A stretch of 16,367 nucleotides of DNA from CAYLQA01 sp964385695. GTDB lineage: Bacteria > Desulfobacterota > Desulfobulbia > Desulfobulbales > Desulfurivibrionaceae. A program made the position numbers and the translations under genes. The notes under the pieces were generated by a model, which was given only the letters and a program-made list of their open reading frames with translations, was not told where the DNA came from and did no database searches. The stretch is from positions 1 through 16,367 of the forward strand of contig CAYLQA010000062.1 of the NCBI GenBank assembly GCA_964385695.1, given 5' to 3'. This document shows, one piece after another, positions 14,110 to 16,367 of this stretch. Position 1 is the first letter of the stretch, and every line of letters begins with the position of its first letter.

Positions 14110-16064
14110 TCGTCCCATGGCAACCAGTCGTCTTTGTCGATATCTTCGGCTCCATCCTGACCCTGGCCCTGGCCATATGGTGCGCTATCCAGGCCTGGCA
14201 ATGGACCTTGGCAAACCGGGAAGATGTCTTCCGCCATTACATGTTTCTGCTGACGTTGACCATTGTCGCCTTTGCCATCTCCCGCTCCTTTGGACATTTG
14301 GTCAAACAGGGCTTGCTCTTTTACGACATGAAGCAGAACTGGAGGGCGATTGCCCCATTCAGTGGGGCGGTGAACAGCGCCACCTTCATTATCATCTTTG
14401 CCTTTGGCCTTTATTTTCATCGCCTGCGCAGTGTCCATCTGGAAATCAAACGCCATAAAAACCAGCTTGAGGAGATGGTTGAGGAACGGACAACGGAATT
14501 GACCCAGAGCAATCTTCAACTCCAGCAGACACAGATTCAGCTGGTCACGGCCAAAGAGGAGTGGGAACGTACCTTTGATGCCATCGGCGACATCGTTATT
14601 ATCCTTGACCGTAACTTCCGAATCCTGCGGGCAAACAAGGCCACCTACCAGGCATTCGGCACTGACCCTGCAGAACTGGTCAACAAACACTGTTATAAAA
14701 TTTTTCACGATCTTTCAGCACCATGTGAGGGCTGTCCTGTGGCTCCCAGCATGACCAAGATGACCGTACACACAGCAAAGATGTCCTTCGAGAAACTCGG
14801 AAAAACCTTGCTGGTCACAGCCTCGCCGGTCTGCAATGAGCAGGACGAGTTGGAAAGCATCATTCTTTTTGCCAAAGACATTACGGCCCGGGAAAAGCTT
14901 GAAAACCAGCTGCGACAATCGCAAAAAATGGAGGCCATAGGCACCTTGGCCGGTGGAATAGCCCATGATTTCAACAATTTACTGACACCGATCATCGGTT
15001 TTTCCGAACTAAATCTGGTCCTGTTGGCAAGGGATAGCAAGGCGAGGCAGAATGAAGACCAGGTCCACAGGGCTGCCTTGCGCGCCAAGGAGTTGGTCAA
15101 TCAGATTCTCACCTTCAGCCGCCAAACAGAGCAGGAAAAAAAGCCGATCAAACTCCAACCCCTTATCAAGGAAGCCCTCAAACTTCTGCGCTCCAGCATT
15201 CCGACCAGCATTGAAATACGCCATGAAATCGAGGAGGATACCGACCCGGTTCTGGCCGAACCAAGCCAGATCCATCAGGTGCTCATGAATCTCTGCACCA
15301 ACGCCTACCATGCCATGCGGGAAAAAGGCGGCATCCTTGCCGTGTCCCTCAAAAAGGTCACGATACTCCCGCAAGATCAAAGTGAAAAGCTTACGCTAGC
15401 ACCAGGCGACTATCTGCGCCTTGAGGTGAGCGATACCGGCAGCGGCATTTCACCAGAAATTAAAGAGCGTATGTTTGAGCCGTATTTTACCACCAAGGAA
15501 CAGGGAGAGGGCACCGGCCTGGGGCTGGCCGTGGTCCATGGCATTATCTCCGGGTACGGCGGAGATATAACGACATACAGCGAACCTGGTATCGGAACCA
15601 CTATACACGTATATCTGCCTTGCACCGAGGCGGAGATCGGCAAGGAATCCGCCATTGAACCAGTTGAAATACCCCATGGCACAGAGCATATTCTCGTTGT
15701 TGACGACGAAGAGCAGATCGTCTTTCTGGAACAGGAGATCCTTGAGGATCTCGGCTATACAGTGAGCCCGTTCACCAACAGCCAGGAGGCCTGGGAGACC
15801 TACCAAAGACAACCGGAACAGTTTGACCTCATCCTCACCGATATGTCCATGCCCGGCCTGACCGGGTTGGAGTTGAGCCAAAAAATTCTTGCCCGCACAC
15901 CGGGCCAACCCATTGTTATCTGCACGGGATTCAGCGAGATGCTGAATGAAGAAAACGCCTTGGCAATGGGCATTTCCCATTACGCCACCAAGCCCCTCCA
16001 GCGTAGTGATCTCGCTCGGATTATCCGCCAGGTTCTTGATACCCCCTCAAACAAGAAGGATTAA
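14106..16064 (+). CDS. Hybrid sensor histidine kinase (3 TM, PAS, HisKA, HATPase, REC)
   Basis: The 652-residue protein is a membrane-bound hybrid kinase. Order: three membrane helices (about 8-30, 46-66, 88-106), a coiled coil (112-152), a PAS domain (about 153-262), HisKA with phospho-acceptor His287 in GGIAHDFNNLL, HATPase with NLCTNAYHAM (395-404), DTGSGI and GTGLGLAVVHGI, then a C-terminal REC domain with VVDDEE (531-536), Asp579 in LTDMSMPG and Lys629 in TKPL. All catalytic residues are intact. The PAS domain carries Cys196, Cys207 and Cys210 (PCEGCP), a pattern known in PAS domains of anaerobes that could bind a metal or sense redox state. The HDFNNLL type usually accompanies NtrC-like or stand-alone REC outputs, but no separate regulator is adjacent. 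Its start overlaps the stop of the small membrane protein. Confidence 0.94.
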   Translation: MIVPWQPVVFVDIFGSILTLALAIWCAIQAWQWTLANREDVFRHYMFLLTLTIVAFAISRSFGHLVKQGLLFYDMKQNWRAIAPFSGAVNSATFIIIFAFGLYFHRLRSVHLEIKRHKNQLEEMVEERTTELTQSNLQLQQTQIQLVTAKEEWERTFDAIGDIVIILDRNFRILRANKATYQAFGTDPAELVNKHCYKIFHDLSAPCEGCPVAPSMTKMTVHTAKMSFEKLGKTLLVTASPVCNEQDELESIILFAKDITAREKLENQLRQSQKMEAIGTLAGGIAHDFNNLLTPIIGFSELNLVLLARDSKARQNEDQVHRAALRAKELVNQILTFSRQTEQEKKPIKLQPLIKEALKLLRSSIPTSIEIRHEIEEDTDPVLAEPSQIHQVLMNLCTNAYHAMREKGGILAVSLKKVTILPQDQSEKLTLAPGDYLRLEVSDTGSGISPEIKERMFEPYFTTKEQGEGTGLGLAVVHGIISGYGGDITTYSEPGIGTTIHVYLPCTEAEIGKESAIEPVEIPHGTEHILVVDDEEQIVFLEQEILEDLGYTVSPFTNSQEAWETYQRQPEQFDLILTDMSMPGLTGLELSQKILARTPGQPIVICTGFSEMLNEENALAMGISHYATKPLQRSDLARIIRQVLDTPSNKKD

Positions 16065-16367
16065 AGAGGCGATCATTCAACTCAAGCGTCCTGCCTCTCA
16101 TGGTGGTTGCCAAAGGAGCGCAGGCGGAAGAGCCCTCGGACATCCACAACTGTTTTGCCGGACGATAAAAAAAGGAGGTTTTTTGTTGACATTTTTATTA
16201 GGCTGCCCTAACTTTATCCACCATCTCTAATCCAGGCGTGCGAAGGTAATTTTTTTCACATCGAGCACGCTGCAGCTTGCTGAAGTTTTACAGCTTCAAT
16301 ATGGTAAATTTGTGGTTCATCGTCGATGTCCGGGAAAAGCAGCTTTTATTTTCAGGAAGAAGTAGTC
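16065..16367. other. Non-coding right end of the window
   Basis: No convincing gene lies in these 303 bp. From left to right I see a weak inverted repeat AGAGGC/GCCTCT (16065-16070, 16093-16098) without a T-tract, an A-run/GGAGG/T-run just before a TTGACA box, a promoter-like site with a dyad (16186-16214), and several small inverted repeats: GCGTGC (16236-16241) with GCACGC (16265-16270), and GAAG with CTTC (16282-16297). ATG codons at 16301 and 16326 open frames that run off the edge without a ribosome site, so the downstream gene start cannot be fixed. Confidence 0.5.
16186..16214 (+). promoter_or_regulatory. Promoter-like site with an operator-like dyad
   Basis: A perfect TTGACA (16186-16191) precedes TAACTT (16209-16214, three of six matches) by 17 bp. 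Between and partly inside them lies the perfect dyad TTAGG-CTGC-CCTAA (16198-16211), placed where a repressor would block RNA polymerase. The dyad half-site TTAGG loosely resembles DtxR/MntR-type half-sites, but that resemblance is weak. The -10 box is poor, so the promoter may need activation or be mis-assigned. Confidence 0.35.

Noticed and set aside
16301..16367. Possible gene starts at ATG 16301 or ATG 16326 running off the window
   Set aside because: Only 14-22 codons are visible, in two different frames, with no ribosome site; a choice is not supportable.

Overview
The window looks like core chromosome of a strictly anaerobic sulfate- or sulfur-metabolising bacterium of the Desulfobacterota (former Deltaproteobacteria), probably near the Desulfobulbales. 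This rests on the gene order rpsA-sppA-ihfB, the PAP I-type poly(A) polymerase, the anaerobe-type BioB, the Cys-rich nitronate monooxygenase tail and the CxxC-type PAS domain. It is inference from protein style; no 16S rRNA or tRNA gene is visible. Coding density is high. I see no transposase, integrase, phage gene, CRISPR array or toxin-antitoxin pair.

Layout. Left part, minus strand: guaB (GMP synthesis) with a good sigma70-type promoter and a stem-loop at the start of its leader, preceded by a Ppx/GppA phosphatase. A YciO/YrdC-family gene diverges from the phosphatase. It meets a translation and chromosome block read leftward: rpsA (ribosomal protein S1), a strong terminator, sppA (membrane peptidase), a 160-bp palindromic repeat, then ihfB. 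Next, also leftward, comes a three-gene unit: a HAD nucleotidase-like protein, a NUDIX hydrolase and a REC-GGDEF response regulator, the last two overlapping. Right part, plus strand: a nitronate monooxygenase/FabK-like flavoprotein with its own promoter, a 139-bp palindromic repeat, then pcnB-bioB-bioF as a probable operon, and finally a small three-helix membrane protein whose stop overlaps the start of a hybrid histidine kinase. The last 300 bp are non-coding and hold a promoter-like site with an operator-like dyad for a gene beyond the window.

Most genes are recognisable housekeeping functions. The points most worth a second look are: (1) two long palindromic repeats that share the signature GCGCAA-[dyad]-TGAGCATTT and are probably members of one dispersed, non-coding family; (2) the membrane protein plus hybrid kinase pair, a plausible undescribed two-protein membrane sensor; (3) a BioB whose first canonical [2Fe-2S] cysteine is a serine, with extra cysteines elsewhere; (4) the promoter and structured leader at the right edge. 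I found no clear-cut new defence or mobile system.
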